NCBI RefSeq assembly: GCF_013912065.1
Contig: NZ_JACESA010000009.1
Span: 88,524 to 152,523, forward strand
Source of the DNA: Brevundimonas sp.
GTDB taxonomy: Bacteria > Pseudomonadota > Alphaproteobacteria > Caulobacterales > Caulobacteraceae
DNA: 64,000 nt
Reading direction: 5' to 3'
The notes under the pieces are model-generated. The model had not been told where the DNA came from. It saw only the letters and a list, made by a program, of their open reading frames with translations, and ran no database searches. Position numbers and translations under genes: made by a program. This document shows, piece after piece, positions 36,778 through 47,003 of the stretch. Each line of letters opens with the position of its first letter. Position 1 is the stretch's first letter.

Positions 36778-37863
36778 ATGGCGCGCATCACGCTGCGACA
36801 GCTGCTCGACCACGCGGCAGAGAACGACTACGGCCTGCCGGCCTACAACATCAACAATATGGAACAGGGTCTGGCGATCATGGAGGCGGCCCATGAGGTC
36901 AACGCCCCCGTCATCATCCAGGCCTCGCGCGGCGCGCGGAACTACGCCAACGACATCGTCCTGGCCAAGTTGATCGACGCCCTGGCCGAACTCTATCCCG
37001 ACATCCCGGTCTGCATGCACCAGGATCACGGCAACGGCCCTGCGACCTGCGCCACCGCCATCCAGTACGGCTTCACCTCGGTGATGATGGACGGCTCGCT
37101 GGAGGAAGACGCCAAGACCCCCGCCTCCTACGAATACAATGTCGAAGTCACCCGCCGCGTCACCGAAATGGCCCATAGCTGCGGCGTCTCGGTCGAGGGC
37201 GAACTGGGCGTTCTGGGTTCGCTGGAGACCGGCATGGGCGAGGCCGAGGACGGCCACGGCTTCGAGGGCAAGCTGGACCATTCGCAGCTGCTGACCGACC
37301 CGGACCAGGCCGTCGATTTCGTCGCCGCCACCAAGGTCGACGCCCTGGCCATCGCCATGGGCACCAGCCACGGCGCCTACAAGTTCAGCAAGAAGCCGGA
37401 CGGCGACATCCTGGCCATGAATGTGATCGAGGAAATCCACCGCCGCCTGCCCAACACCCACCTGGTGATGCACGGCTCGTCGTCCGTGCCCCAGGACCTG
37501 CAGGACATCATCAACCAGTACGGCGGCGAAATGCCCCAGACCTGGGGCGTGCCGGTCGAGGAGATCCAGCGCGGCATCAAACACGGCGTGCGCAAGGTCA
37601 ATATCGACACCGACAACCGCATGGCCATCACCGGCGCCATTCGTAAAGCCCTGATGGAGAACCCGCGTGAGTTCGATCCCCGCGCCTATCTGAAGCCCGC
37701 CAGGGCTGCGATGAAGAAGCTGTGCATGGAGCGCTATCAGCAATTCGGCTGCGAAGGTCAGGCCTCCCGCATCCGCCCTCTGTCGACCGCCCAGATGGCC
37801 ACGCGCTACGCTTCGGGCGACCTCGATCCGTCCTTCCGCGGCGCCGCGGTCAAGGCGGCCTGA
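36778..37863 (+). CDS. fba: Class II fructose-bisphosphate aldolase
   Basis: This zinc aldolase (361 aa) cleaves fructose-1,6-bisphosphate. It has [20 protein letters not shown], the Zn ligands in [10 protein letters not shown] and [12 protein letters not shown], and [12 protein letters not shown] with a late Zn His. Its subtype is the CbbA-like form common in alphaproteobacteria. It follows pgk after 104 nt on the same strand, completing a lower glycolysis/gluconeogenesis cluster. Confidence 0.96.
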   Translation: MARITLRQLLDHAAENDYGLPAYNINNMEQGLAIMEAAHEVNAPVIIQASRGARNYANDIVLAKLIDALAELYPDIPVCMHQDHGNGPATCATAIQYGFTSVMMDGSLEEDAKTPASYEYNVEVTRRVTEMAHSCGVSVEGELGVLGSLETGMGEAEDGHGFEGKLDHSQLLTDPDQAVDFVAATKVDALAIAMGTSHGAYKFSKKPDGDILAMNVIEEIHRRLPNTHLVMHGSSSVPQDLQDIINQYGGEMPQTWGVPVEEIQRGIKHGVRKVNIDTDNRMAITGAIRKALMENPREFDPRAYLKPARAAMKKLCMERYQQFGCEGQASRIRPLSTAQMATRYASGDLDPSFRGAAVKAA

Positions 37864-37867
37864 TCGC

Positions 37868-38500
37868 TCAGACCGGGTAGCGGCCGCTCAGTTCGCGCCG
37901 CACCCGGACACGATCCCATTCCGCGTGATCCAGCGCGTCGCGCGCCTCACGGGCATTGCGACGCGCCTCGCGGATCTCGCCGCGCACCTCGTCGATCCGG
38001 TCGCGGATACGCTGCCTCTCTTCGTCCGTCAGGCCGTCCGACCGCAGTTCGCGCTGCTTGGCGTCCAGCTTGTCCTCGCGATCGTCTATCCGCGCCGTCG
38101 CGCTGCTCAGCGCGCTCTCCGCCGTCTCGACCGCCGCCTCGACCTGATGCAACCGCAGCCCGTCGTGATAGGCGGGCAGGAACTCCGCCTCTTCGTCTGG
38201 TCGGCAGACCCCGTAATAGGTATTGCCCTCACGCCCCTCGATCCAACCCCGCTGGAAGGTGCAATAGGTCCTCAGACCGTCCTCGCGCGCCGATCCATAG
38301 GCGGCTGGGTTCGGCGCCACCTGATATTTCGCACAGGCCTCGGCGTGGTCGTCCAGCCGGGTGACCGGATAGCCCGCCGCCCCGTCGGCATAGCCCTTCT
38401 CGCCCCAGGCGCCGGCCAGGCATTCGTCCTTGCTCATCGTCGAGCAACTGCCCAGCAAAGCCGCGGCGGCCACGCCGCCGACGATCAACAGACGTCTCAT
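37868..38500 (-). CDS. DUF2799 family lipoprotein with coiled coil
   Basis: This 210-aa protein starts with a lipoprotein signal and lipobox LLGSC. The DUF2799 pattern CSTMSKDECLAGAWGEKGYADGAAGYPV is followed by YCTFQRGWIEGREGNTYYGVCRP with conserved Cys and Trp. The C-terminal third is highly charged and probably coiled coil (DDREDKLDAKQREL, RDRIDEVRGEIREARRNAREARDAL). The function of the family is unknown. It converges on fba with only 4 nt between. Confidence 0.8.
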   Translation of the reverse strand: MRRLLIVGGVAAAALLGSCSTMSKDECLAGAWGEKGYADGAAGYPVTRLDDHAEACAKYQVAPNPAAYGSAREDGLRTYCTFQRGWIEGREGNTYYGVCRPDEEAEFLPAYHDGLRLHQVEAAVETAESALSSATARIDDREDKLDAKQRELRSDGLTDEERQRIRDRIDEVRGEIREARRNAREARDALDHAEWDRVRVRRELSGRYPV

Positions 38501-38582
38501 CGCAAATCCCCTTACGCCCCCGCTTCACTATCAAACGGCGTGCGCCCCTCGCGCAAGCGGCGCGTCGTGCTAGGGAAGCCTC

Positions 38583-39611
38583 GTGTCCGACCCTGATCTG
38601 ATCGACGAAGACGACCTGCCCCCCGGCTCCGGCCCGGGCGACGGTGGCAAGCGGCTTGAGGCGCTCATCGACGCGTCCGGCGTCCGTCTCGACAAGGCCC
38701 TTGCAGAGGCCTTCCCTGCCCTGTCCCGCGCCCGGCTCCAGGCCCTGTTGGCCGAAGGCGCCGTCAGCCGCGACGGCGGCGTCCTCACCGGCGGCTCGGC
38801 CAAGGCCCAGCCCGGCCTCTATGTCGTCGCCCTGCCGCCCGTCGCCCCGGCCACGCCCCAGCCGGAGGCCATTCCCCTGACCGTCCTCTACGAGGACGCG
38901 GACCTGATCGTCATCGACAAGCCCGCCGGCATGGCCGCCCACCCGGCGCCCGGCTGCGAGACGGGCACCCTGGTCAACGCCCTCCTGGCCCACTGCGGCG
39001 CCAGCCTGTCGGGCATAGGCGGCGTCGCCCGCCCCGGCATCGTTCACCGGCTGGACAAGGACACCTCCGGCGTCATGGTCGCCGCCAAGACCGACCGCGC
39101 CCACCAGGGCCTCTCGGCCCTGTTCGCCACCCACGACATCGAACGCACCTATCTGGCCCTGACGCGCGGCGCCCCCTCGCCGTCCAAGGGGCGGATCGAG
39201 ACCCGCATCGGCCGCTCGACCGGCGACCGCAAGAAGATGGCGGTCCTGCGCGCGGGCGGGCGCGAGGCGATCACCGACTATGTGGTCCAGCAGACCTATG
39301 GCGAACCGGCGCGGGCGGGCGGCGCGCCCCTGGCCGCCCGCGTCGCCTGCACCCTGCACACCGGCCGCACCCACCAGATCCGCGTCCACCTGTCGTCGAA
39401 AGGATCGCCCATTCTCGGCGACGCGACTTACGGCTCCGGCAGCCCCGCCGCCTCCGTCCGCTCGGCGATCGCAGAGGCGGGCCTGGCCCGCCAGGCTTTG
39501 CACGCCGCCGTCCTGGGCTTCGTCCATCCGGTCACGGGCGCACTTCTGCGTTTCGAGACAGCCCCGCCGGCTGATATGCAAAGGCTCGAAGCCCTTCTCT
39601 CCCACCTCTGA
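38583..39611 (+). CDS. rluD: RluA-family 23S rRNA pseudouridine synthase (RluD-like)
   Basis: This enzyme (342 aa) isomerises uridine in rRNA. It has an N-terminal S4 RNA-binding domain (GVRLDKALAEAFPALSRARLQALLAEGAVSRDG in parts) and the catalytic motif PGIVHRLDKDTSGVMV with Asp158, then HTGRTHQIRVHLSSKGSPILGD. Start is GTG 38583. RluD versus RluC specificity is assigned by overall layout only. A GNAT gene follows after 7 nt and is probably cotranscribed. Confidence 0.92.
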   Translation: MSDPDLIDEDDLPPGSGPGDGGKRLEALIDASGVRLDKALAEAFPALSRARLQALLAEGAVSRDGGVLTGGSAKAQPGLYVVALPPVAPATPQPEAIPLTVLYEDADLIVIDKPAGMAAHPAPGCETGTLVNALLAHCGASLSGIGGVARPGIVHRLDKDTSGVMVAAKTDRAHQGLSALFATHDIERTYLALTRGAPSPSKGRIETRIGRSTGDRKKMAVLRAGGREAITDYVVQQTYGEPARAGGAPLAARVACTLHTGRTHQIRVHLSSKGSPILGDATYGSGSPAASVRSAIAEAGLARQALHAAVLGFVHPVTGALLRFETAPPADMQRLEALLSHL

Positions 39612-39618
39612 GGCCGCC

Positions 39619-39924
39619 ATGCTCGACCCCGAAATCCACGACAATCCCGAACTGAACCGCTACGAATTGGCGGTCGATGGCGAGGTGGCGGTCGTCACCT
39701 ACAATCTCTCCCCGCCCAATCTGATGATCACCGAGACCCTGGTCCCGGAACGGCTCGAAGGTCAGGGCATAGCCAGCCGGCTGGCGAAACACGTCCTCGC
39801 CGACGCCAAGGCCCGCGACCTGCTGATCCTGCCGGTCTGTCCCTTCTTCTCGGCCTATCTGCAGAAACACCCCGAACACGGCGAGATCGTTCATCCGACC
39901 TATCGCGGGATACTCGGAATCTGA
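39619..39924 (+). CDS. Small GNAT-type N-acetyltransferase (YjdJ-like)
   Basis: This 101-aa protein resembles the short Gcn5-like family: NRYELAVDGEVAVVTYNLS, ITETLVPERLEGQGIASRLAKHVLADAKARDLLILPVCPFFSAYLQKHPEH. The acetyl-CoA loop is reduced to EGQGIASRL. ATG at 39619 follows AGG closely after the rluD stop. The substrate is unknown. Confidence 0.85.
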   Translation: MLDPEIHDNPELNRYELAVDGEVAVVTYNLSPPNLMITETLVPERLEGQGIASRLAKHVLADAKARDLLILPVCPFFSAYLQKHPEHGEIVHPTYRGILGI

Positions 39925-40028
39925 CCGAAGCCGGGGCAGTACTGACACGCCGGCGGCGTCATCACGCGCCTCTGGATTGTCAGGAACTCGGCTTTGAACG
40001 TATTGTCATATGGAAGGGGACTTGGATC

Positions 40029-40331
40029 ATGATTATTCTGGCTTTCGCTCTATTGCTTTCCGGCCAATCGACGGCCTTGCCCCTGCCCGCCGATGCGGCT
40101 GCCGTTCCAGTCCAGCAGGCGGCCCCGGACGCTCTTGAATCCACCCAATCCAACGGCACCGCCGCGGAGGAACGCAGGGCTGGTCGGCGCCTGATCTGCC
40201 GCGACGAGCCCGTCCTCGGATCGCGCTTCCCGGTCAGGCGGTGCCGCCCCGCCGATCTGACGCCGGAAGAACGCGCGCTCGCCGCCGATCAGCTGCGTCG
40301 CCAGCAGACCGTCACGATGAACGGAGACTGA
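40029..40331 (+). CDS. Small exported protein of unknown function
   Basis: This 100-aa ORF starts with a hydrophobic signal (MIILAFALLLSGQSTA). Its core is LICRDEPVLGSRFPVRRCRP, a two-Cys motif seen in small secreted alphaproteobacterial proteins, and it ends with a charged helix (LTPEERALAADQLRRQQT). GGAAGGGGA lies upstream. I do not recognise a function. It is 228 nt ahead of rpoH on the same strand. Confidence 0.65.
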   Translation: MIILAFALLLSGQSTALPLPADAAAVPVQQAAPDALESTQSNGTAAEERRAGRRLICRDEPVLGSRFPVRRCRPADLTPEERALAADQLRRQQTVTMNGD

Positions 40332-40357
40332 TTGGTGATCGACTCCAAGAGTGCGTC

Positions 40358-40386
40358 TTGAATAGAAACTGACCTGTATCTATATT
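40358..40386 (+). promoter_or_regulatory. Candidate rpoH promoter
   Basis: TTGAAT (40358-40363) and TATATT (40381-40386) are separated by 17 nt, close to a housekeeping promoter. The -35 also reads CTTGAA, as in sigma-32 promoters, but no good sigma-32 -10 is seen at the right spacing. Caulobacter rpoH is known to have heat-induced and housekeeping promoters. Confidence 0.5.
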
Positions 40387-40559
40387 GGCCTCCATCGGCG
40401 CGAGTGGCTCCCGGGCAACGGTCACGCTTTCGTGTGATGGCCCGCCTCTAAAAAGGGCGGCAACCCATAGCTACTTCACCGGTTGAGGGGTGAGACGTCG
40501 GTGCACATGTCGTGGCCGATGACGAAGAGCCCGCTCGTTTAGACGGTCGGAGGGACCAT
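40387..40559 (+). other. Long 5' leader of rpoH with small hairpins
   Basis: About 170 nt separate the candidate promoter from the rpoH ATG. The leader holds CACG-CTTT-CGTG and CCGCC-N9-GGCGG stems and two similar GGGC(A/G)..AACC segments. No conserved riboswitch signature was recognised. It could influence rpoH translation, but this is inference. Confidence 0.35.
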
Positions 40560-41447
40560 ATGGCTGCCAATAGCACGCTCGCGGTGATGTCGCCTGAACA
40601 AGGCCTGTCGCGTTATCTGACGGAAATCCGCAAGTTTCCGATGCTGACCAAGGACGAGGAGTTCATGCTCGCCAAACGGTGGTCGGAACACCAGGACCCG
40701 GAAGCCGCCCACCGCCTCGTGACCTCGCACCTTCGCCTCGTGGCCAAGATCGCCATGGGTTATCGCGGCTACGGCCTGCCGATCGGCGAAGTGATTTCCG
40801 AGGGCAATGTCGGCCTGATGCAGGCCGTCAAGAAGTTCGACCCGGACAAGGGCTTCCGCCTGGCCACCTACGCCATGTGGTGGATCCGCGCCTCGATCCA
40901 GGAATACATCCTGCGCAGCTGGTCGCTCGTGAAGATGGGCACGACCGCCGCGCAGAAGAAGCTGTTCTTCAACCTGCGCAAGGCCAAGAGCCAGATTTCG
41001 GCCTTCGAGGAAGGCGACCTGCACCCCGAACACCTCGCCGCCATCGCCACCAAACTGGGCGTGACCGAGGAAGAGGTCACCAATATGAACCGCCGTCTCG
41101 GCGGCGACGCCTCGCTGAACGCGCCCCTGCGCGCGGACGGCGAAAGCGAATGGCAGGACTGGCTGGCCGACGACACGGCCGTGTCCCAGGAAACCCAGCT
41201 CGCCGAGGACGAGGAAAAAGGCATTCGCATGAGCCTCCTTCAGGAAGCCATGGAAGAGCTGACCGACCGCGAGAAACACATCCTGACGGAACGTCGCCTG
41301 AAGGACGATCCCGTGACTCTGGAAGAACTGGCCGGCCAGTACGGCGTCTCGCGCGAGCGTGTGCGTCAGATCGAGGTCCGCGCCTTCGAGAAGCTTCAGA
41401 AGGCCATGCGCGCCGCCGCCGAAGAGCGGAACCTCGTCGACGCCTGA
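40560..41447 (+). CDS. rpoH: RNA polymerase heat-shock sigma factor RpoH (sigma-32)
   Basis: RpoH (295 aa) directs RNA polymerase to heat-shock promoters. The ATG at 40560 has GGAGGGA just upstream; a GTG at 40512 would add 16 residues. Region 2 is seen in LVTSHLRLVAKIAMGYRGYGLPIGEVISEGNVGLMQAV (in parts) and YAMWWIRASIQEYILRSWSLVK. The RpoH box follows (QKKLFFNLRKAK), and region 4 is VTLEELAGQYGVSRERVRQIEVRAFEKL. It is monocistronic, ending in a strong hairpin. Confidence 0.97.
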   Translation: MAANSTLAVMSPEQGLSRYLTEIRKFPMLTKDEEFMLAKRWSEHQDPEAAHRLVTSHLRLVAKIAMGYRGYGLPIGEVISEGNVGLMQAVKKFDPDKGFRLATYAMWWIRASIQEYILRSWSLVKMGTTAAQKKLFFNLRKAKSQISAFEEGDLHPEHLAAIATKLGVTEEEVTNMNRRLGGDASLNAPLRADGESEWQDWLADDTAVSQETQLAEDEEKGIRMSLLQEAMEELTDREKHILTERRLKDDPVTLEELAGQYGVSRERVRQIEVRAFEKLQKAMRAAAEERNLVDA

Positions 41448-41458
41448 TCAGGCCTGAA

Positions 41459-41487
41459 CCGTCATCTGGGCCTGGCCCAGGTGACGG
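41459..41487 (+). terminator. Hairpin after rpoH
   Basis: Arms CCGTCATCTGGGCC (41459-41472) and GGCCCAGGTGACGG (41474-41487) are complementary with one G-T wobble, giving a very stable stem. The T tract is poor. It lies between convergent genes. Confidence 0.7.
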
Positions 41488-41497
41488 CGTCGGTGTC

Positions 41498-42304
41498 TTA
41501 CGACGCCCGGGCCATCCGCGCGGGCGCGGCTTGCGCCGCCATCGACATGATCTCGCCGATCGGCTTGGTCAGCCCGGCCTTGGTCACGGCTCCACCCTTC
41601 ATGAAGGCCTCCAGTCCGCCTGCGGCGATCGCCAGCTTGGCGTCTCCCGCCTTGACGGCGACGGTCTTCAGGGTCTGCGCCTGCTGGTGGATGGAGCGAA
41701 CGGCCTGGGCGGGATCCTGATCGAACTGGGCGATGGCCGCCGCCAGAATGCGCAGCGCCTGATCCTTGACGTCGATCTTCTCATTGGATGCGCCGTCCGC
41801 CCGGCGTTTGCGCGCCCCGGAATATTCGCCCGAGTTGAACCGGCGCCGATCCGGGCCGACATAGCCGACCGCCTCGACCCACGGGCGCGACTTCAAGGCG
41901 ACGTTCTCGACCCGCTTGAAGATGTCGCCGATCGTATAGGGTTTGCGCAGGAACTCGTGCACGCCGGCGTCACGCGCGCCCTTGATCGCGGCGGCGGTGG
42001 CCTCGTTCGTGATCATAATGATCGGCGCCGAGCGGCAGGCCATGTTCGAACGACGGACGCGACGCGCCAGGGTCTCGCCATTCAGCGCCTCGCCCGAACG
42101 TTCGGTGAAGATCATGCCCGGTTCGACGTCGCGCAGTAGTTCCAGCGCGCCTTCCTCATCTCCGGCGACATAGACCTCGCGCGCGCCCAGCCCCTTCATG
42201 ATGTCGGACAACAGCCGCGCGGACGAGGCGTTGGGTTCGACGATCACGATCCGCCGTATGGCGGGCTCGATGCGGCTCAGTGTTCTGGCGTCGGCGGTGA
42301 ACAA
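41498..42304 (-). CDS. Receiver-domain protein with Glu at the phosphorylation site
   Basis: This 268-aa protein has an N-terminal CheY-like receiver (about residues 16-135): RRIVIVEPNASSARLLSDIMKGLG, then GMIFTERSGEALNGETLARRVR, IIMITNEATAAAIKGARDAGVHEFLRKPYTI. The conserved Thr99 and Lys121 are present, but the site normally Asp is Glu68 (FTER), and the upstream acidic pair is reduced to Glu23-Pro. The C-terminal half (residues 165-268) is helical with no DNA-binding motif. The start is TTG at 42304 with GGAG 9 nt upstream. The protein may be phospho-independent. Function and partner are unknown. Confidence 0.8.
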   Translation of the reverse strand: MFTADARTLSRIEPAIRRIVIVEPNASSARLLSDIMKGLGAREVYVAGDEEGALELLRDVEPGMIFTERSGEALNGETLARRVRRSNMACRSAPIIMITNEATAAAIKGARDAGVHEFLRKPYTIGDIFKRVENVALKSRPWVEAVGYVGPDRRRFNSGEYSGARKRRADGASNEKIDVKDQALRILAAAIAQFDQDPAQAVRSIHQQAQTLKTVAVKAGDAKLAIAAGGLEAFMKGGAVTKAGLTKPIGEIMSMAAQAAPARMARAS

Positions 42305-42351
42305 GGGCTTCTGCTCCGGTTTCAGCCGGTTCCTTAACGCACCCCTGGTTA

Positions 42352-42374
42352 AGGCCCGTTGAATCGACGGGCCT
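42352..42374 (+). terminator. Hairpin between the receiver gene and purA
   Basis: AGGCCCGT (42352-42359) pairs with ACGGGCCT (42367-42374), followed by T residues on the plus strand. Its position right after purA on the minus strand suggests it may also end purA, where the 3' side reads TTAACC. Confidence 0.55.
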
Positions 42375-42380
42375 TTTTCC

Positions 42381-43676
<1,296 letters not shown>

Positions 43677-43750
43677 AGCACTTCTCCGCTCGAATGCGGG
43701 CGCAGCCTATAGCGGGGGAATCGGGACATGTCGTCCCGAACCGTCATATT

Positions 43751-44908
43751 TTACGACAGTTCCGACACCGCCGTCTCGAACGCCCATTCCAGCCAGGGCG
43801 TCGCCGCGACCACATCGGCCGTCTCGACCGTGCAGCCGCACCACAATCTCAGCCCCGGCGGCGCATTCCGGTGCGGCTCCATGTCGTACACCGCGCCCTC
43901 GCCTTCCAGCAGGGCCTTGAACCGGGTGACGAAGGCCTTCTGCGCCTTGGCGTCCAGGGCCGCGATCCGCGGAGCGACGAACTTTAGGCAGACCGAGGTG
44001 GTCGAGCGGATCTCCGGCCGTTCGGGCAGGAAGTCGATCCAGTCGGTCCGCTCCACCCATTCCGCCAGGGCCGCGTAATTGGCGTCGGTCCGCCGGATCA
44101 GTTCGTCCAGCCCCCCGATCCCCTGCGCCCACTCCAGTGCGTCGATCCAGTCTTCCAGCGTCAGGATCGAGAAGGTGTTGATCGCCACCCCGTCCGCCAG
44201 CGCCCGGTCGAACCCCTTGCCGTCGGTCAGCCGCAGCAGCTTGGGCACGGCCCGGTCCGGCCTGTACCCGTCCAGTCGCGCCACCGCGTGCGGCGACAGG
44301 GCCACCACCCCGATGCCCGCCTCGCCGCCCAGGGCCTTCTGGAAGCTGAACGTCACCACATCCAGCCTGTCCCACGGCAGGGGCATGGCGAAGGCGGCCG
44401 AGGTGGCGTCGCAGATCGCCAGCCCCTCGCGGTCGTCGGCGATCCAGTCGGCGTCCGGCACGCGCACGCCCGAGGTCGTCCCGTTCCACGGGAACACCAC
44501 GTCTTTTGACCAGTCCGCCTGGCTCAGATCCGGCAGTTCGCCCCAGGGCGCCGTCAGGGCTTCGGGCGCCAGCTTCAGATGATCCTTCACGTCCGCCAGC
44601 CAGGTCAGGCCGAAATTCTCGAACGCCACCACCTGCACCGGCCGCTGGCCCAGCATCCCCCACAGGGCGGCCTCGACCGCCCCCGTGTCGGACCCCGGCG
44701 TATAGAGCAGCACATGGGTCTCGGGGACCTCCAGCACCGCCCGCGTCAGCCTCAGGCCGTGCGCGAACCGCTCCACCACCTCCGGCGCGCGGATGCCGCG
44801 CCCCAGCAGATCCTGCGGCAGGCCCGCCAGACTGTAGCCCGGCCGTTTGGCCGTCGGCCCGGCCGAAAACCACGGCCGCGCCGGCTTCACATCAGGCTTC
44901 GCGATCAT
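43751..44908 (-). CDS. serC: Phosphoserine aminotransferase
   Basis: SerC (385 aa) converts 3-phosphohydroxypyruvate to phosphoserine with glutamate and PLP. It is the longer alphaproteobacterial type: KPARPWFSAGPTAKRPGYSL, LYTPGSDTGAVEAALWGML, CDATSAAFAMPLPWDRLDV, and the PLP-lysine motif TFSFQKALGGEAG. serA often follows serC in relatives but is absent here: purA comes directly after 74 nt. Confidence 0.94.
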   Translation of the reverse strand: MIAKPDVKPARPWFSAGPTAKRPGYSLAGLPQDLLGRGIRAPEVVERFAHGLRLTRAVLEVPETHVLLYTPGSDTGAVEAALWGMLGQRPVQVVAFENFGLTWLADVKDHLKLAPEALTAPWGELPDLSQADWSKDVVFPWNGTTSGVRVPDADWIADDREGLAICDATSAAFAMPLPWDRLDVVTFSFQKALGGEAGIGVVALSPHAVARLDGYRPDRAVPKLLRLTDGKGFDRALADGVAINTFSILTLEDWIDALEWAQGIGGLDELIRRTDANYAALAEWVERTDWIDFLPERPEIRSTTSVCLKFVAPRIAALDAKAQKAFVTRFKALLEGEGAVYDMEPHRNAPPGLRLWCGCTVETADVVAATPWLEWAFETAVSELS

Positions 44909-44949
44909 GATTCCATCTCCTCGGCGCTACCGCGCGGCTTGAGCGCCCT

Positions 44950-45876
44950 TCAGCGTCCCGGCGTATAGGGCCGCTTGGCCCGCCAGTCCTCGGCGAACTT
45001 GACCAGGGCCGCGTCCGGCTCGTCCGGCAGGGTCACGACCAGCCGGGCCAGCAGGTCCCCGCGCCGTCCCTGGGCGAAGGCGCCCCGCCCCTTCAGCCGC
45101 AACAGCTTGCCGGAGTTGGAGCCCGCCGGGATCGTCATCTGGACCGCGCCCTCGGGCGTCGGCACCCGCACCTTTGCGCCCAGCACCGCATCGGGAACCG
45201 ACACCGGCAGGTCCATGGTCAGGTCCGCCCCCTCGCGCTTGTAGATCGGGTGCGGCTCGATCTTCAGTTCGATCAGGGCGTCGCCGTTCTCGGCCCCGCG
45301 ACCCGGCGATCCCTGGCCGCGCAGCCGGATGGTCTGGCCGTCCGCCGCCCCCTTGGGAATGGTCACGTCCAGCGTCCGCCCGTCCGAGAACTGGATCCGC
45401 TTCGTCGCCCCGGCGATGGCGTCCTCCAGGCTGATGTCCAGCGTCGCCCGCACGTCCTGGCCGCGCGCCGTGAAGTCCCGCGCACCGCGTTGACGCCCGC
45501 CCCCGCCGAACATGCCGAACAGATCGTCCAGATCGACGCCGTCGAAATTGGCCCGCCCGCCCGGTCCCCCGGCCCCGGAAAATCCGCCGCCCTGACCGAA
45601 CGGACTCGCGCCCGCGCGACCGCCGCCGCCGCCGAAGCCCCGGTACTGTTCGTTGCCGTCGTTATCCAGCTGGCCGGCGTCGTACTTGGCCCGTTTCTCG
45701 GCGTCGCCCAGGATGTCGAAGGCCGCCGTCACCCGCTTGAACTTGTCCTCGGTGATCTTGTCGCCGGGGTTCTTGTCGGGGTGCAGTTCCTTGGCCAGGT
45801 TGCGGAACGCCTTCTTGACCTCGTCCGCGCTCGCGCCCTTCGAAACGCCCAGTTCCTTATAGGGGTCGCCTGCCAC
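44950..45876 (-). CDS. DnaJ-domain co-chaperone (CbpA-like)
   Basis: This 308-aa J-protein stimulates DnaK. The J domain is at the start (YKELGVSKGASADEVKKAFRNLAKELHPDKNPGD with the HPD motif), then a Gly/Phe-rich linker, and two C-terminal substrate-binding beta-domains (DVRATLDISLEDAIAG, GQTIRLRGQGSPG, TIPAGSNSGKLLRLKGRG). There is no zinc finger, so it is a type II (CbpA) protein. The start is GTG at 45876 after GGAG. Confidence 0.92.
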   Translation of the reverse strand: MAGDPYKELGVSKGASADEVKKAFRNLAKELHPDKNPGDKITEDKFKRVTAAFDILGDAEKRAKYDAGQLDNDGNEQYRGFGGGGGRAGASPFGQGGGFSGAGGPGGRANFDGVDLDDLFGMFGGGGRQRGARDFTARGQDVRATLDISLEDAIAGATKRIQFSDGRTLDVTIPKGAADGQTIRLRGQGSPGRGAENGDALIELKIEPHPIYKREGADLTMDLPVSVPDAVLGAKVRVPTPEGAVQMTIPAGSNSGKLLRLKGRGAFAQGRRGDLLARLVVTLPDEPDAALVKFAEDWRAKRPYTPGR

Positions 45877-45963
45877 GTCCGTTGTCGCTCCAACTGAAAA
45901 ACCGAGAGGTCGTCAGTTAAGCCATGCCCCGCCCCCCGCAAAGGGCCGGACCCGGCATATTTG

Positions 45964-46908
45964 CTAGACCAGCCGGATTTCCGCCTCGACGCCCCAACCG
46001 AACCCCTCGCCCCATTGCGCCACGGCGATCCGCGCCGAGGCCGGCGCCCCGCCCGGAAAATCCGCCGCCAGCGCCGCCGCCGGATAGACCAGGGTCGTCC
46101 CCTCCGCCTCCATCGTCCGCACCACCGTCCCGCCGTCCAGCACGCGCGCCCGGAACCGCATCGGATCGACCGGCGTCGGATCGCCGTCCCAGCCGTCGCC
46201 GTACAGCCGCACCCGCGGCGTCCATCGCACCGTCACACCCTCCACGCCCGCCTCTATCGCCAGACCGGCCGGCGACCACGGCCGCGCATGCAGCCCGCCC
46301 AGTGTGAACGCGACCTCGGCGAATCCCGCTCCGCCCGGCGCCGCCCCCGCCGGCCCGGCGCGACAGACCAGCGGCAGGCCCCGCTCGTTCAGCCCGATCT
46401 CCGCCCGCGACAAGGCCGCGTCCAGGAACACCACGATCGCGCCTTCGACCGCGCCGACCCGCATCGTCGCCTCCACAACGAAATCCGAAGTCTCGACGCC
46501 GCCGACCGCGACCCGCACCGCCCCCTCGACCGGCTTGGCGATCGGTCGTTCCACGTCTCCGTAACGCTTGATCAGCGGAAACCCCGTCCGCGCCCCGTCC
46601 CCGACGCCCAGGACCTGGTCGCCGGCCGAGACCGTCCCGCCCGGCCCGCACGACTTGAAGTCGGCGAAATCCTTGAACCGGAACCCGTACAGCCGCCCCC
46701 GCCGCGCCTCGAAAAAGGCCGTCAGCTCGGCCATGTCGTCCAGCGATCTCAGGTTCGCCCCGATCAGGTATCGCCTGCGCCCCAGGGCCCAGGGCGTCGA
46801 ACGCCGCTCGAACCCCGACGCCAGGGTCGCGATCTCCGTCCGCCGCTCCACCCCGCCGGTCGAGCCGAACGCCAGCCGCGCGGGCAGTCGCACCTCATGA
46901 AAGCCCAT
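45964..46908 (-). CDS. In-frame fusion of GTA gp12 N-terminus to gp15 C-terminus (remnant)
   Basis: This 314-aa ORF joins two GTA tail genes. Residues 1 to about 155 match the DUF2460/GTA gp12 family (FHEVRLPARLAFGSTGGVERRTEIATLASGFE in parts, RRGRLYGFRFKDFADF, LIKRYGDVERPIAKPVEGAVRVAV). From about residue 158 on, the sequence looks like the end of the gp15 host-attachment/baseplate protein (LNERGLPLVCRAGP, HARPWSPAGL, TPRVRLYGDGWDGD, RIAVAQWGEGFGWG). gp13, gp14 and about 1000 residues of gp15 would have been lost between. The frame is open, so a stable hybrid is possible, but a deletion relic is more likely. Assignment rests on remembered family patterns. Confidence 0.75.
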   Translation of the reverse strand: MGFHEVRLPARLAFGSTGGVERRTEIATLASGFERRSTPWALGRRRYLIGANLRSLDDMAELTAFFEARRGRLYGFRFKDFADFKSCGPGGTVSAGDQVLGVGDGARTGFPLIKRYGDVERPIAKPVEGAVRVAVGGVETSDFVVEATMRVGAVEGAIVVFLDAALSRAEIGLNERGLPLVCRAGPAGAAPGGAGFAEVAFTLGGLHARPWSPAGLAIEAGVEGVTVRWTPRVRLYGDGWDGDPTPVDPMRFRARVLDGGTVVRTMEAEGTTLVYPAAALAADFPGGAPASARIAVAQWGEGFGWGVEAEIRLV

Positions 46909-47003
46909 CCGAACCTGTCCCCTGTTTCACTTGTTCGCAAAGCGCCGCTCGTCCATGCTCGCCAAACCGCGGCCGAGGGGCCGTACCGAGACGGGAGCGA
47001 AAA

